From assembly GCA_009720755.1 (NCBI GenBank), contig WNKV01000003.1, positions 62,001 through 126,000 on the forward strand: a DNA stretch of 64,000 nt, in the 5' to 3' direction. The first letter of the stretch is position 1. Every line of letters begins with the position of its first letter. The notes beneath the pieces are model-generated. The model was not told where the DNA came from. It saw only the letters and a program-made list of their open reading frames with translations, and did no database searches. This document shows, piece by piece, positions 1-9,303 of the stretch. Origin of the DNA: Rhodoplanes serenus. Its GTDB lineage: Bacteria; Pseudomonadota; Alphaproteobacteria; Rhizobiales; Xanthobacteraceae. Both the position numbers and the translations under genes were made by a program.

Positions 1-562
1 TCACCGCGAACGCGGCGGTCGCCAGCATGATGCCGAGCGACACGCCGAGCGCCGGCAGTGCCGCATAGATGCCGCGGCGCCCGGGAGGGGCGAACTCCGC
101 CGACATCACCACGGACGCGCCGTACTCGGCACCGGCCGCGAGCCCCTGCACGACGCGACACAGCGTGAGCAGGATCGGGGCCGCGAGGCCGATCGAGAGG
201 AACGAGGGCAGGAAGCCGATAGCTGTCGTGCTGACGCCCATCATCAGCAAGGTGATGACCAGCACCTTCTTGCGGCCGACGCGATCGCCGTAGCGGCCAA
301 ACACGATGCCGCCGACCGGACGGGCCAGGAAGCCGACGAAGTACGACCCGAAGGCCGCGAGGGTTCCGGCCAGCGGGTCGAAGGAGGGGAAGAAGATCTT
401 GTTGAAGATGAGCGCGGCGGCCTGGGCGTACAGGTAGAAATCGTACCACTCCAGAGCGGAGCCGAAGACCGCCGAGGCCAGGACCTTCATGCGCTCCCGC
501 CGCGGCGCGACGTCCGCGGCAGATTCGGAATGGGGCAGTGCAGACGCCGTCGATGCCGACAT
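1..562 (-). CDS. MFS transporter of the metabolite:H+ symporter (MHS) type, cut by the window edge
   Basis: Inner-membrane secondary transporter; only the first 187 codons are present and the gene runs out of the window at base 1. The translation has the N-terminal features of the metabolite:H+ symporter branch of the major facilitator superfamily: SALEWYDFYLY at the start of helix 1, then GSYFVGFLARPVGG and the MFS signature GRYGDRVGRKK in the loop between helices 2 and 3. The ATG at 562 follows AGGAGGCGATC, a strong ribosome-binding site. Relatives carry shikimate, proline/betaine, alpha-ketoglutarate or citrate; the substrate cannot be told from this half. It is co-directional with the FAD-linked oxidase upstream, so a shared 2-hydroxyacid substrate is possible but unproven. 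Confidence 0.85.
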   Translation of the reverse strand, partial: MSASTASALPHSESAADVAPRRERMKVLASAVFGSALEWYDFYLYAQAAALIFNKIFFPSFDPLAGTLAAFGSYFVGFLARPVGGIVFGRYGDRVGRKKVLVITLLMMGVSTTAIGFLPSFLSIGLAAPILLTLCRVVQGLAAGAEYGASVVMSAEFAPPGRRGIYAALPALGVSLGIMLATAAFAV

Positions 563-595
563 GATCGCCTCCTGTGGCTCGTGACAGACGAATCC

Positions 596-1993
596 TCACA
601 CGTCGAACAGCTTTCCCGGATTGAGGAGGCCCTTCGGATCGAGCACCGACTTGATCTGGCGCGCGAGCCTGGTGGCCCCGGCATTCTGGGCCGCCAGATA
701 GGGCTTGCGGGCGAGCCCGATGCCGTGGTGATGCGACAGCTCGCCGTGTGCCCCGATGGTGGCGTCCATGGCGGCGGCCCAGATCGCGCGGATGCGCTCG
801 GCCGCGGCCTCGTCGGTGTCGGCATGGCCGAGCAGGATGACGTAGAGCGAGGTGCCCTGCGGGTAGATGTGAGAGAAATGACCGAGCACCTCGTCGGCGA
901 GCGGCGCGAGCGCGGTGGTCATCGCGGTGTAGAGCTCGCCGACGGTCGACCAGTCACCGGCGACCTCGATGGTCTCGGCATAGCCCCCGGTCGCGTCCAG
1001 GTAGCGCTCGACGGTCGAGAAATCGAAGCGACGGCCCAGCCAGGTCTCGACGGGCTCGCTGCCGATCGAAGCGCCGCCATTGGCGACGATCATCCGCCGC
1101 GCACAGGCGTGCTCCGCCTCCGCCACCTCGCGCAGTCCCTCGTGGCCGACGAACAGGACGGGTGAGCCGATGTCCTTGTTGCGGGTGGCGTAGCGTGCCT
1201 CCGAGGCGTCGTAGAGGCGGACCAGGAACGGACGCAGGCCGGACTGGCTGATCTGTCGGATCGCTGCGAGACCCTTCTCGATCGAGGGGATGCGGAACGC
1301 TTCCACCAGGCGATGCTCAGACTTTGGAAAGACCTTGAGCGTCACCTCGGTGACGACGCCGAGCGTGCCCTCGGAGCCGATGAAGAGCTGCCGGAAATCG
1401 GGGCCTGCGGCGGCGCGCGGATGCGCCCGGAGGTCGAGCACCTCGCCGTCGGCCCGCACCAGCCGGAAGCCGACCAGCAGGTCCTCGATGCCGCCGTAGC
1501 GCGACGAGAACTGTCCGGTCGCCATGGTGGCGACCCAGCCACCGACCGACGAGCGGTCCAGCGACTGCGGCGAGTGGCCGAGGGTGAAGCCGCTGCGCTC
1601 GAGCTGGCCCTCCAGGGTCAGGCCGAGCACGCCGGCCGGCACGGTGACGGTGTGATTGACGAGATCGAGGGCGGGCTCGCCGACCAGCTTGCTCAGATCG
1701 AGCATCACGCCGCCGCGGGTCGGCAGCCCCGCGCCGGTCACCGACGAGCCGAGGCCCCACGGGGTGAGCGGGATGCCGGCCGCATCGGCGGCTTGCGCGA
1801 CCGCCACGACGTCGGCCTCGGAGCGGGCGAACACCACGGCCTCCGGAAGGTGGGGATGTCGCCCGAGCCGACGCAGCTTGGCCGAGAGCGGCCACCAGTC
1901 GTGGCTGTAGGTGGTGAGGCGGTCAGGGTCCGAGATGACCTGATCGGCCGCCAGCGCGGATTGGATGGACTCAAGGAACCGGATGATCGCCAC
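596..1993 (-). CDS. FAD-binding oxidoreductase of the GlcD / D-lactate dehydrogenase family
   Basis: Probable flavin-dependent oxidation of a 2-hydroxy acid (glycolate, D-lactate or similar). The N-terminal part has the PCMH-type FAD-binding fold: GLGSSVTGAG around residue 80, then DRSSVGGWVATMATGQ and GSEGTLGVVTEVTLKV. The C-terminal FAD-oxidase domain ends in SVLDPKGLLNPGKLFDV, which is typical of the family. About 465 residues is the usual length. An in-frame TTG exists at 2014 but lacks a ribosome-binding site; the GTG at 1993 has GCGAGG nine bases upstream and is preferred. It sits 33 bases upstream of the MFS gene on the same strand, so the two may form a uptake and oxidation unit. The substrate is unknown. 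Confidence 0.85.
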   Translation of the reverse strand: MAIIRFLESIQSALAADQVISDPDRLTTYSHDWWPLSAKLRRLGRHPHLPEAVVFARSEADVVAVAQAADAAGIPLTPWGLGSSVTGAGLPTRGGVMLDLSKLVGEPALDLVNHTVTVPAGVLGLTLEGQLERSGFTLGHSPQSLDRSSVGGWVATMATGQFSSRYGGIEDLLVGFRLVRADGEVLDLRAHPRAAAGPDFRQLFIGSEGTLGVVTEVTLKVFPKSEHRLVEAFRIPSIEKGLAAIRQISQSGLRPFLVRLYDASEARYATRNKDIGSPVLFVGHEGLREVAEAEHACARRMIVANGGASIGSEPVETWLGRRFDFSTVERYLDATGGYAETIEVAGDWSTVGELYTAMTTALAPLADEVLGHFSHIYPQGTSLYVILLGHADTDEAAAERIRAIWAAAMDATIGAHGELSHHHGIGLARKPYLAAQNAGATRLARQIKSVLDPKGLLNPGKLFDV

Positions 1994-2250
1994 GGGGATG
2001 AGCCTCGCTGTCAATAATCAGAAAAGTGAAAAATGAGGCTGAGCTTGATTTTGCCTCCTGTCAAGCCCGCTGCCTTCATTCGGCGATGGTCGCTGGGGAG
2101 ATCGTCGTTGGGCTCTGTGGGCCGTCGCAGACGTGGGCGCGCTGGGCGAGGGCCGCTGGAGCCGAGGGCGCGAGCCGGGAAGGCGGGCGCAGATGGGGAT
2201 GAACGAGTCGGGCGGCATGCGGCGCCGTGCTCGCCCGCTCAACCTGCCCG

Positions 2251-2356
2251 CTACAGCATTCTCCGGCGAAGTGGACTCCGGTTCGCCGTCGAGAATGCGA
2301 TCAAATAAGGACTTTTAGAGCGGAGTCCGGTCCCGTTGGGTCGGATTCCGCTCTAG
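2251..2356 (+). repeat. Dispersed rhizobial-type two-hairpin repeat, copy 1
   Basis: Two consecutive imperfect palindromes. The first, 2254-2296, has arms around GCATTCTCCGGCGAAGTGGA and CCGGTTCGCCGTCGAGAATG. The second, 2315-2355, has arms AGAGCGGAGTCCGGTCC and GGGTCGGATTCCGCTCT around a short loop. The same composite occurs in reverse orientation at 19464-19567, with the same order of blocks and most bases conserved. I recall elements of this form (AGAGC plus CCGGCGAAGTGG plus a second AGAGC hairpin) as abundant in intergenic regions of Bradyrhizobium and its relatives. Confidence 0.8.
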
Positions 2357-2707
2357 GCACGGCTCGAGCCCGGCGCGCACGCCACGCCCCGTGATTTCCG
2401 CGACGATCGATCTTTGGAGGAGGTGGTGCGGACGCCCCGGCCTGACGGTCCCGGCCTCACGATCCCGGCTTGGCAGTCGCGGTGTCGCGGTCCGGCTTGG
2501 CGCGTGCGACGCGGCATCGCGAACCGGCGTCGGTGGGCCGTGACCGGGCACGGTGCGATGGCAAGGCGGGCCCGCGGAGGGGCGTCGCCGGGGCCGGTAG
2601 CGGGCATCGGTCGAGCGGGGCGGCATGGCCGGCGGAGCTGGGCACCGTCTGGTGGCGCCGCCGGCGGCGTCACGGGGGCGGTGCTGCCGTCCCCGTGCGC
2701 GGTCGTG

Positions 2708-2727
2708 GGCCGGTCGTCGGACCGGCC
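2708..2727 (-). terminator. Hairpin just downstream of tyrS
   Basis: Perfect stem GGCCGGTC / GACCGGCC with a four-base loop, beginning 10 bases past the tyrS stop codon. A second, smaller stem (CCGG TCnnnn GACCGG) overlaps the stop itself. There is no T-tract, so this is a possible weak or Rho-assisted terminator, or an mRNA 3-prime stabiliser. Confidence 0.35.
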
Positions 2728-2737
2728 TGTCCGGTCG

Positions 2738-3994
2738 TCAGACCGGCTTGACGAGAACGTGCTTCTTCTTGCCGAGCGACAGCTTGATCACGCCTTCGGC
2801 CGTGAGGTCGTTCAGCCCGAGCGTCGCTTTCTCGTCGGTGACGGTCGCGTCGTTGACCTTGAGGCCGCCGGCCTTGACCTGACGGCGCGCCTCACCGTTG
2901 GAGGCGACGAGGCCGGTCTTCTCGGCGAACGCCGTGAGGACGCCGAGGCCGGCCTCCAGCTCGGCCCGCGGCACCGTGACGCTCGGCAGTGTGTCGGCGA
3001 GCGCGCCTTCCTCGAAGGTCTTGCGCGCCGTCTCGGCCGCCTGCTCGGCGGCCTCGCGGCCGTGCACCAGCGCGGTCGCCTCGGTGGCCAGGATCTTCTT
3101 GGCCTCGTTGATCTCCGACCCGCCGAGCGCCGCCAGCCGCGCGATCTCGTCGAGCGGCAGCACGGTGAACAGCTTGAGGCACGACACGACGTCGCCGTCC
3201 TCGGTGTTGCGCCAGAACTGCCAGTAGTCGTACGGGCTCAGCAGATCGGCTTCGAGCCACACGGCGCCGGCCGCGGTCTTGCCCATCTTGGCGCCCGACG
3301 AGGTGGTCAGCAGCGGGCAGGTGAGACCGTAGAGCGGGTGCGTGCCCATCCGGCGACCGAGATCGAGGCCGTTGACGATGTTGCCCCACTGATCGGAGCC
3401 GCCCATCTGCATGTTGCAGCCGTAGCGCCGGGCCAGCTCGACGAAATCGTAGGATTGCAGGATCATGTAGTTGAACTCGATGAACGACAGCTCCTGCTCG
3501 CGCTCGAGCCGGAGGCGCACCGAATCCATGGTCAGCATGCGGTTGACCGAGAAATGCCGCCCGACGTCGCGCAGCATCTCGATGTAGTTGAGCTTGGTCA
3601 GCCACTCGGCGTTGTCGACCATGACGGCGTCGCCGGGGCCGTCGCCGAACGTCAGAAACTTCGAGAAGACCTTCTTGATGCCGGCCTTGTTGGTCTCGAT
3701 CTGCTCGTAGGAGAGCAGCTTGCGCTGCTCGTCGCGGCCCGAGGGATCGCCGACCCGCGTGGTGCCGCCGCCCATCAGGGCGATCGGCTTGTTGCCGGTC
3801 TGCTGCAACCAGTGCAGCATCATGATGGTGATCAGGTGGCCGACATGGAGCGAGGGGGCCGTGCAGTCATAGCCCACATACGTGACGAGACCGCCCCGCT
3901 TGGCCAGTGCATCGAGCCCGGCCGCATCCGACACCTGGTGGATGAAGCCGCGGCTCTCCAGAACGCGGAGAAACTCGGACTCGTACGTGCTCAT
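2738..3994 (-). CDS. tyrS: Tyrosyl-tRNA synthetase
   Basis: Cytoplasmic class I aminoacyl-tRNA synthetase that charges tRNA-Tyr with tyrosine. The 418-residue product has [16 protein letters not shown] (the HIGH motif as HVGH) near residue 45. It then has the tyrosine-pocket region [20 protein letters not shown] and [16 protein letters not shown] stands for the KMSKS loop, and an S4 RNA-binding domain at the C-terminus has [15 protein letters not shown]. The frame is open for 75 more codons upstream, but that part is low-complexity; ATG 3994 with AAGGAAAGGG just before it gives the canonical N-terminus. The alpha/beta hydrolase gene lies 313 bases upstream on the same strand. Length and motifs are normal. 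Confidence 0.97.
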   Translation of the reverse strand: MSTYESEFLRVLESRGFIHQVSDAAGLDALAKRGGLVTYVGYDCTAPSLHVGHLITIMMLHWLQQTGNKPIALMGGGTTRVGDPSGRDEQRKLLSYEQIETNKAGIKKVFSKFLTFGDGPGDAVMVDNAEWLTKLNYIEMLRDVGRHFSVNRMLTMDSVRLRLEREQELSFIEFNYMILQSYDFVELARRYGCNMQMGGSDQWGNIVNGLDLGRRMGTHPLYGLTCPLLTTSSGAKMGKTAAGAVWLEADLLSPYDYWQFWRNTEDGDVVSCLKLFTVLPLDEIARLAALGGSEINEAKKILATEATALVHGREAAEQAAETARKTFEEGALADTLPSVTVPRAELEAGLGVLTAFAEKTGLVASNGEARRQVKAGGLKVNDATVTDEKATLGLNDLTAEGVIKLSLGKKKHVLVKPV

Positions 3995-4307
3995 CGGACC
4001 CTTTCCTTGCAGGAGATCATCGCCCGTCGTGGGCGCACGGTCGGCCCGGACCGGCGGAGCCGGAGACACCGGCGGAGCCGCAACACCGGCGGAGCCGGCA
4101 GCGGGTGGCGGACCTCTCCTGCCCGCGACGCACCCGCGGTCGCGCCGACAAGGTGGGGGTGTATCAGGTCCGTCACCGGAGTCCAACGGAGGCGACCGCA
4201 TGGCGGCGTGGCGAGCCATAGGTCAAACGACGGCGTGACGGATCACGCTCCGGCGCGGCGCGTCGGCGTTGGGTTCGGCTGTCGCGACGTGAAAGGAGGC
4301 GCGGGCA
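3995..4307. other. tyrS upstream region
   Basis: About 310 bases between the stop of the alpha/beta hydrolase and the start of tyrS. Apart from a GC-rich direct-repeat cluster (4050-4097) and the tyrS ribosome-binding site I see no gene, no T-box-like structure and no clear promoter. Confidence 0.6.
4050..4097. repeat. Three short direct repeats in the tyrS leader
   Basis: The 13-mer ACCGGCGGAGCCG occurs three times, at 4050-4062, 4068-4080 and 4085-4097, at 17-18 base intervals. It lies 56-104 bases upstream of tyrS, so it could fall in the tyrS leader. No function can be assigned. Confidence 0.8.
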
Positions 4308-4988
4308 TCACCCGGTGCGGCGGCCGCGCGGCTCCGGCTTGGTGGTCACTGTGGCCAGCCGCTTGTCCAGATACGAGGTGATGGCCTCCATCAGCGGCTC
4401 GATCTTCTGGTCGAAGAAGTGGTTGGCGGCCGGGACAACCTGCTGCTCGATGACGATGCCCTTCTGGGTCTTGAGCTTCTCGACCAGCGTGGCGACGTCC
4501 TTGTAGGGCACCACGGCGTCGCGTTCGCCATGCACGATCAGGCCGGACGACGGGCAGGGCGCCAGGAACGAGAAGTCGTAGAGATTGGCCGGCGGGGCGA
4601 CCGAGATGAAGCCCTCGATCTCGGGCCGCCGCATCAGCAGCTGCATGCCGATCCAGGCGCCGAACGAGAAGCCGGCGATCCAGCAGCTCCGCGCCTCCGG
4701 GTTGATCGACTGCGCCCAGTCGAGCGCCGAGGCGGCGTCCGACAACTCGCCCTGGCCGTGGTCGAACGAGCCCTGGCTGCGCCCGACTCCGCGAAAGTTG
4801 AATCGCAACACGGAAAAGTTGCGGTGCGCGAAGGCGTAATAGAGCTGATACACGATCTGGTGGTTCATCGTGCCGCCGAACTGCGGATGCGGATGCAGCA
4901 CGATGGCGATCGGCGCATTCTTGATCCGCGACGGATGGTAGCGGCCCTCGATGCGGCCGGCCGACCCGTTGAAAATCACTTCAGGCAT
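4308..4988 (-). CDS. Alpha/beta hydrolase (dienelactone-hydrolase-like, conserved alphaproteobacterial type)
   Basis: Cytoplasmic hydrolase of unknown substrate, 226 residues. The oxyanion region is VLHPHPQFGGTM near residue 30. The nucleophile elbow is GFSFG (serine near residue 110), the acid is in HGERDAVVPY and the histidine in AANHFFD, so the Ser-Asp-His triad is complete. The frame continues far upstream, but only from ATG 4988 does the sequence look like protein; GAAGG lies about ten bases before it. This compact family of about 220 residues is common in alphaproteobacteria as a general alpha/beta hydrolase with no assigned reaction. It is divergent from the SUF operon and upstream of tyrS. 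Confidence 0.88.
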   Translation of the reverse strand: MPEVIFNGSAGRIEGRYHPSRIKNAPIAIVLHPHPQFGGTMNHQIVYQLYYAFAHRNFSVLRFNFRGVGRSQGSFDHGQGELSDAASALDWAQSINPEARSCWIAGFSFGAWIGMQLLMRRPEIEGFISVAPPANLYDFSFLAPCPSSGLIVHGERDAVVPYKDVATLVEKLKTQKGIVIEQQVVPAANHFFDQKIEPLMEAITSYLDKRLATVTTKPEPRGRRTG

Positions 4989-5359
4989 GCTGGTGAACCT
5001 TCGTCTGCCGGCGGTCTCCAGGAACCGCCGTCGCGGGGGCCGCCGCGGAGCCCTTGACGCCGCCGTCGGGACCCGCCTATCTGTCGACAACGCCTCGAAT
5101 TTCCGGAATGGTCCTGGCTGTCGGACGGCTGCGCCGACCCGGTCGGTCGCGCGGCGCCCAGGTCTAGCATGACCCCCCGGTCGAAACGCAAGGTTTTCGT
5201 GTGGGGTGCCGCGAAAATGGGCGGACTCCGGGCGTCCGGGCCGGACGCTCGGCCATGCCGATCGGGGTCCGCCGGTCGGCTCCTCATCCGGTCTGCTGGT
5301 TCCCGGCCTCCTGATCCAAGCCCGTCCGCCCGACGTAGACCCCCGGGGCCTCGACCGCC
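4989..5359. other. Divergent intergenic region upstream of the SUF operon
   Basis: About 370 bases between the hydrolase (minus) and the first cysteine desulfurase (plus); it must carry the promoters of both. No Rrf2/IscR-type regulator gene is present here, unlike many alphaproteobacterial suf loci. A short palindrome TTCCGGAA lies near 5102-5109. I could not recognise a convincing Irr, RirA or IscR site by eye. Confidence 0.5.
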
Positions 5360-6583
5360 ATGACCGATCCGACCACCGATCCAACCGACAGCGAGAACAG
5401 CCGCCGGCGAATCTATCTCGACTGGAACGCCACGGCTCCTCTGCGCCCGGAGGCGCGGGATGCCATGCTGGCGGCGCTCGATCTCGTCGGCAACCCGTCG
5501 TCGGTGCATGCCGAGGGGCGGGCGGTGCGCGCCGTCGTGGACACCGCGCGGGCCGCCGTGGCGGCGCTGGTCGGCGCACAGGCCCACGGAGTGGTGTTCA
5601 CCTCCGGCGGCACCGAGGCCAACGCCCTGGCGCTGACGCCGGGCCTGACGGCGGGAACGGGGACGGCGCCGCGCGATCGCCTCCTCGTGTCGGAGATCGA
5701 ACACGCCTCCGTGTGGGCGGGCGGCCGGTTTCCGACCAACGCCATCGCGACCGTGCCGGTGACGGCGGCCGGCGCCGTCGATATCGCCGCCCTGGCGGCG
5801 CGGCTCGCCGCCATCACGGCCGAAACCCCGGCGGCGCGGCCTCTGGTCTCGATCATGCATGCCAACAACGAGACCGGGGTGGTGCAGCCGATCCGCGCCG
5901 CCGCCGATATCGTCCACGCCGCGGGAGGGCTCCTGCATGTCGACGCCGTCCAGAGTGCCGGCCGGATCGTCTGCGACATCGGCGCCCTCGGAGCCGACCT
6001 GATGAGCCTGTCGGCCCACAAGCTGGGGGGACCGAAGGGCGCCGGAGCCCTGGTGCTGGGCGCGTCCGCCCTCCACATCACCGACCCGCTGCTGCGCGGC
6101 GGCGGCCAGGAGCGCGGGCTGCGGGCCGGTACCGAGAACATCGCCGCCATCGCGGGTTTCGGGGCGGCCGCGGCGGCCGCGGCGCGCGATCTCGCGGCCG
6201 ACGGGCCGCTGATGCAGAGCCGGCGCGACCGGCTCGAGGCCGAGGTGGTGCGCACCACCCCCGGCACCGTGGTGCTGGGAGGGGCGGCGCCGCGGTTGCC
6301 CAACACCACGCTCCTGGCGCATCCCGGCCTCAGGGCCGAGACCGCGCTGATCGCCCTCGATCTCGCCGGCCTCGCCGTCTCGTCGGGCGCCGCCTGCTCG
6401 TCCGGCAAGGTCGCGGCCTCCCGCGTGCTCGCCGCCATGGGGATCGACCCGGCGCTCGCCGCCGGCGCCATCCGGGTCAGCCTCGGCCCGACCACCACGG
6501 AGCGCGACACCGACGCCTTCGTGACGGCTTGGAACGGGCTCGTCCGTAGACTATCTAGGGAAGGATGCGGTATTGCCGCGTGA
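5360..6583 (+). CDS. iscS: Cysteine desulfurase, NifS/IscS class (first gene of the SUF operon)
   Basis: PLP enzyme that takes sulfur from cysteine, giving alanine and a protein-bound persulfide for Fe-S assembly. The 407-residue product has IYLDWNATAPLRPEA at the N-terminus and SGGTEANALAL for cofactor binding. It has MHANNETGVVQPI, the PLP lysine in SLSAHKLGGPKG (K221), and the catalytic cysteine in SSGAACSSGKVAASRV (C346), which is the class I (IscS/NifS) mobile-loop pattern. The ATG at 5360 has no clear ribosome-binding site. It is followed after 106 bases by sufB. The operon therefore contains two desulfurases of different classes, this one and SufS. Confidence 0.93.
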   Translation: MTDPTTDPTDSENSRRRIYLDWNATAPLRPEARDAMLAALDLVGNPSSVHAEGRAVRAVVDTARAAVAALVGAQAHGVVFTSGGTEANALALTPGLTAGTGTAPRDRLLVSEIEHASVWAGGRFPTNAIATVPVTAAGAVDIAALAARLAAITAETPAARPLVSIMHANNETGVVQPIRAAADIVHAAGGLLHVDAVQSAGRIVCDIGALGADLMSLSAHKLGGPKGAGALVLGASALHITDPLLRGGGQERGLRAGTENIAAIAGFGAAAAAAARDLAADGPLMQSRRDRLEAEVVRTTPGTVVLGGAAPRLPNTTLLAHPGLRAETALIALDLAGLAVSSGAACSSGKVAASRVLAAMGIDPALAAGAIRVSLGPTTTERDTDAFVTAWNGLVRRLSREGCGIAA

Positions 6584-6689
6584 CCCGATCCATTACGAAG
6601 GTGATCCTCCGCAGGACGAACCCAGCAGGACGAACACCATAGGCCAACGTCCAACCCGCGGTCCTTGAAGCCGCAGTGGAGGGAATGAC

Positions 6690-8171
6690 ATGCCGGCCGT
6701 GCAGGAGACCGTCGAACAGGTCCGAAGCATCGACGTCGACCAGTACAAGTACGGTTTCGAGACGCTCATCGAAACCGAGCGGGCGCCGAAGGGGCTGTCC
6801 GAGGACATCGTCCGCTTTATCTCGGCCAAGAAGGACGAGCCGGCCTGGATGCTGGAGTGGCGGCTGGATGCCTATCGGCGCTGGCTGACCATGGAGGAGC
6901 CGACCTGGGCGCGGGTGGACTACCCGAAGATCCCCTATGACGAGCTCTACTACTACGCCGCCCCCAAGGCGTTCGTGGCGCCCAAGTCGCTCGACGACGT
7001 CGACCCCGAGATCCTGAAGACCTACGAGAAGCTCGGCATTCCGCTCCGCGAGCAGGAGATCCTCGCCGGCGTGCAGCGCCCCGAGGGCGCCTCGCGGGTC
7101 GCGGTGGATGCCGTGTTCGATTCGGTCTCGGTCGCCACCACGTTCAAGGAGGAGCTGAAGAAGGCCGGCGTGATCTTCATGCCGATCTCCGAGGCGGTGC
7201 GCGAGCATCCCGAGCTGGTGCGGAAGTATCTCGGCTCCGTCGTGCCGGTGACCGACAACTTCTTCGCCACCCTGAACTCCGCGGTGTTCTCCGACGGCTC
7301 GTTCGTCTATGTGCCACCGGGTGTGCGCTGCCCGATGGAGCTGTCGACCTATTTCCGCATCAACGAGCGCAACACCGGCCAGTTCGAGCGGACGCTGATC
7401 ATCGCCGACAAGGGCTCCTATGTGAGCTACCTGGAAGGCTGCACGGCGCCGCGCCGCGACGAGAACCAGCTTCACGCCGCGGTGGTCGAGCTGATCGCCC
7501 TCGACGATGCCGAGATCAAGTACTCGACGGTGCAGAACTGGTACCCCGGCGACTCGGAGGGGCGGGGCGGCATCTACAACTTCGTCACCAAGCGCGGCGA
7601 CTGCCGCGGCGCGCGGTCGAAGATCTCGTGGACCCAGGTGGAGACCGGCTCGGCCATCACCTGGAAGTACCCGAGCTGCATTCTCCGCGGCGACGGCTCG
7701 CGCGGCGAGTTCTACTCGATCGCCATCTCCAACGGCCGCCAGCAGGTCGATTCCGGCACCAAGATGATCCATCTCGGCAAGAACACGACGAGCCGGATCA
7801 TCTCCAAGGGCATCGCGGCGGGCCGCTCCGACAACACTTATCGGGGCCTCGTCTCGGCGCACCGCAAGGCCACCGGCGCGCGCAACTTCACCAACTGCGA
7901 TTCGCTGCTGATCGGCTCGCACTGCGGCGCCCACACGGTGCCCTACATCGAGGCGAAGAACGCCTCCGCGGTGTTCGAGCACGAGGCGACCACCTCGAAG
8001 ATCTCCGAGGACATGCTGTTCTACTGCATGCAGCGCGGACTCTCCGAGGAGGAGGCGGTGGCCCTGGTGGTCAACGGCTTCGTCAAGGACGTGCTCCAGC
8101 ATCTTCCCATGGAGTTCGCCGTCGAGGCCCAGAAGCTGATCTCCATCAGCCTCGAAGGCTCGGTCGGCTGA
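6690..8171 (+). CDS. sufB: Fe-S cluster assembly scaffold SufB
   Basis: Core scaffold of the SufBCD complex, which builds [4Fe-4S] clusters in the cytoplasm. The 493-residue length fits the SufB family. Recognisable stretches are [34 protein letters not shown] and [14 protein letters not shown]. Further on are the cluster-ligand region [18 protein letters not shown] and [16 protein letters not shown] at the C-terminal end. The ATG at 6690 follows GGAGGGAATGAC, a strong ribosome-binding site. It lies between the NifS-type desulfurase and sufC on the same strand. Confidence 0.97.
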   Translation: MPAVQETVEQVRSIDVDQYKYGFETLIETERAPKGLSEDIVRFISAKKDEPAWMLEWRLDAYRRWLTMEEPTWARVDYPKIPYDELYYYAAPKAFVAPKSLDDVDPEILKTYEKLGIPLREQEILAGVQRPEGASRVAVDAVFDSVSVATTFKEELKKAGVIFMPISEAVREHPELVRKYLGSVVPVTDNFFATLNSAVFSDGSFVYVPPGVRCPMELSTYFRINERNTGQFERTLIIADKGSYVSYLEGCTAPRRDENQLHAAVVELIALDDAEIKYSTVQNWYPGDSEGRGGIYNFVTKRGDCRGARSKISWTQVETGSAITWKYPSCILRGDGSRGEFYSIAISNGRQQVDSGTKMIHLGKNTTSRIISKGIAAGRSDNTYRGLVSAHRKATGARNFTNCDSLLIGSHCGAHTVPYIEAKNASAVFEHEATTSKISEDMLFYCMQRGLSEEEAVALVVNGFVKDVLQHLPMEFAVEAQKLISISLEGSVG

Positions 8172-8289
8172 CCGTGATTCGTCCGCGCCGGCCCGCCCTC
8201 GCGGGCCGTCGCGCGGAACCCGACCATCCCTTCCGACACGTGACCCCCGGCCGCTGCCGCGCAGCGCGGGACCACACGAGGTGAACCGA

Positions 8290-9051
8290 ATGTCGCTGCT
8301 CGAGATCAAGAACCTCCAGGTGTCGGTCGAGGACGACCGCCAGATCCTCCGCGGGGTCAACCTCACCGTGAACCCTGGCGAGGTCCACGCCATCATGGGC
8401 CCCAACGGCTCCGGCAAGTCGACGCTCGCCCATGTCCTGTCGGGCAAGGACGGCTACGCGGTGACCGGCGGCGAGGTGCTGCTCGACGGCGCCGACCTGC
8501 TCGCCATGGAGCCGGACGAGCGCGCCGCCGCCGGGCTGTTCCTGGCCTTCCAGTACCCCATGGAGATCCCCGGCGTCGCCACCATGACGTTCCTGCGCAC
8601 CGCCATGAATGCGCAGCGCAAGAAGCGCGGCGAGGCGGAGCTGTCTACGCCGGAGTTCATGAAGCGGGTGCGCGAGGAGGCCGCCAAGCTGTCGATCGAT
8701 CCCGAGATGCTGCGCCGGCCCGTCAATGTCGGCTTCTCGGGCGGCGAGAAGAAGCGTAACGAGGTGCTCCAGATGGCGCTCCTCCAGCCCAAGCTCGCGG
8801 TCCTCGACGAGACCGACTCGGGGCTCGACATCGATGCTCTCAAGATCGCGGCCGAAGGCGTCAACCGGCTGCGCTCGCCCGAGCGCGGCATGATCGTGAT
8901 CACCCACTATCAGCGGCTGCTCGATCACATCGTGCCGGACATCGTGCATGTCTTCTTCAACGGCCGCATCGTGCGGACCGGCGGCAAGGAGCTGGCGCAC
9001 GAGCTCGAGGCCAAGGGCTACGCCGACTACGAACAGGAGGTGGCGGCCTGA
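8290..9051 (+). CDS. sufC: Fe-S cluster assembly ATPase SufC
   Basis: ABC-type ATPase that powers conformational change of the SufBCD scaffold; soluble, not a transporter. The 253-residue product has Walker A GPNGSGKST near residue 37, the Q-loop in FLAFQYPMEIPGV, the signature FSGGEKKRNEVLQ, and the SufC-type Walker B LDETDSGLDIDAL. It ends with the H-loop in VITHYQRLLDHI. A GTG at 8281 is in frame, but ATG 8290 has GAGGTG at the right distance. It is 118 bases downstream of sufB. Confidence 0.97.
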   Translation: MSLLEIKNLQVSVEDDRQILRGVNLTVNPGEVHAIMGPNGSGKSTLAHVLSGKDGYAVTGGEVLLDGADLLAMEPDERAAAGLFLAFQYPMEIPGVATMTFLRTAMNAQRKKRGEAELSTPEFMKRVREEAAKLSIDPEMLRRPVNVGFSGGEKKRNEVLQMALLQPKLAVLDETDSGLDIDALKIAAEGVNRLRSPERGMIVITHYQRLLDHIVPDIVHVFFNGRIVRTGGKELAHELEAKGYADYEQEVAA

Positions 9052-9069
9052 CGCGCCGCCGCAATCGCC

Positions 9070-9273
9070 ATGTCCGACGAGGTGGACAACATCGTGCTTC
9101 AGCATCTCAGGGCGATGCGCGGACAGCTCGATACGCTGAACGATCGCATGCTCGAGCTGACCCAGCGGGTCGGTAACATGGAGGTTCAGGTGGCACAGTT
9201 GTCCGTCCGCATCGACCGCATTGATGCGCGGCTCGACCGCGTCGAGCGGCGCCTCGGTCTGATCGAAGCCTGA
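9070..9273 (+). CDS. Small coiled-coil protein inserted between sufC and sufD
   Basis: 67 residues, almost entirely heptad-patterned: HLRAMRGQLDTLNDRMLEL is followed by repeats such as VRIDRIDARLDRVERRLGL. There is no transmembrane segment and no cysteine. It starts 18 bases after sufC stops and ends 30 bases before the sufD start, so it is translated within the suf transcript. Similar small coiled-coil proteins are found singly in many Hyphomicrobiales genomes without an assigned role. It could oligomerise or act as an adaptor. I do not recognise a suf gene of this kind. Confidence 0.75.
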   Translation: MSDEVDNIVLQHLRAMRGQLDTLNDRMLELTQRVGNMEVQVAQLSVRIDRIDARLDRVERRLGLIEA

Positions 9274-9303
9274 GACGCTGAACACGGTTCATTGGACGAG
9301 ACC

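Larger units (their letters stand above)
2015..2737. other. Non-coding stretch between tyrS and the FAD oxidase
   Basis: About 720 bases without a convincing gene. It holds a dispersed two-hairpin repeat (2251-2356) and a perfect hairpin just past the tyrS stop (2708-2727). The first 40 bases next to the oxidase gene are relatively AT-rich and may be its promoter. The remainder, roughly 2360-2700, is GC-rich; its open frames are low-complexity Arg/Pro/Gly/Ala translations with no recognisable domain. Confidence 0.6.

Noticed and set aside
2018-2242. Small gene on the minus strand upstream of the FAD oxidase
   Set aside because: Arg/Pro/Ser-rich translation, no ribosome-binding site and no recognisable fold.
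2414-4381. Long open frame on the plus strand opposite tyrS
   Set aside because: It is a GC-driven shadow of tyrS: no domain, His/Arg/Asp/Glu-skewed composition, and the minus-strand protein has all class I synthetase motifs.
4989-5359. Iron-responsive operator (Irr, RirA or IscR) upstream of the SUF operon
   Set aside because: Expected from biology, but no sequence close enough to a known consensus could be found by eye; the TTCCGGAA palindrome is too short.
5413-6654. Long open frame on the minus strand opposite the NifS-type desulfurase
   Set aside because: Ser/Arg/Ala-rich translation without motifs; the plus strand encodes the complete desulfurase with its Lys and Cys.
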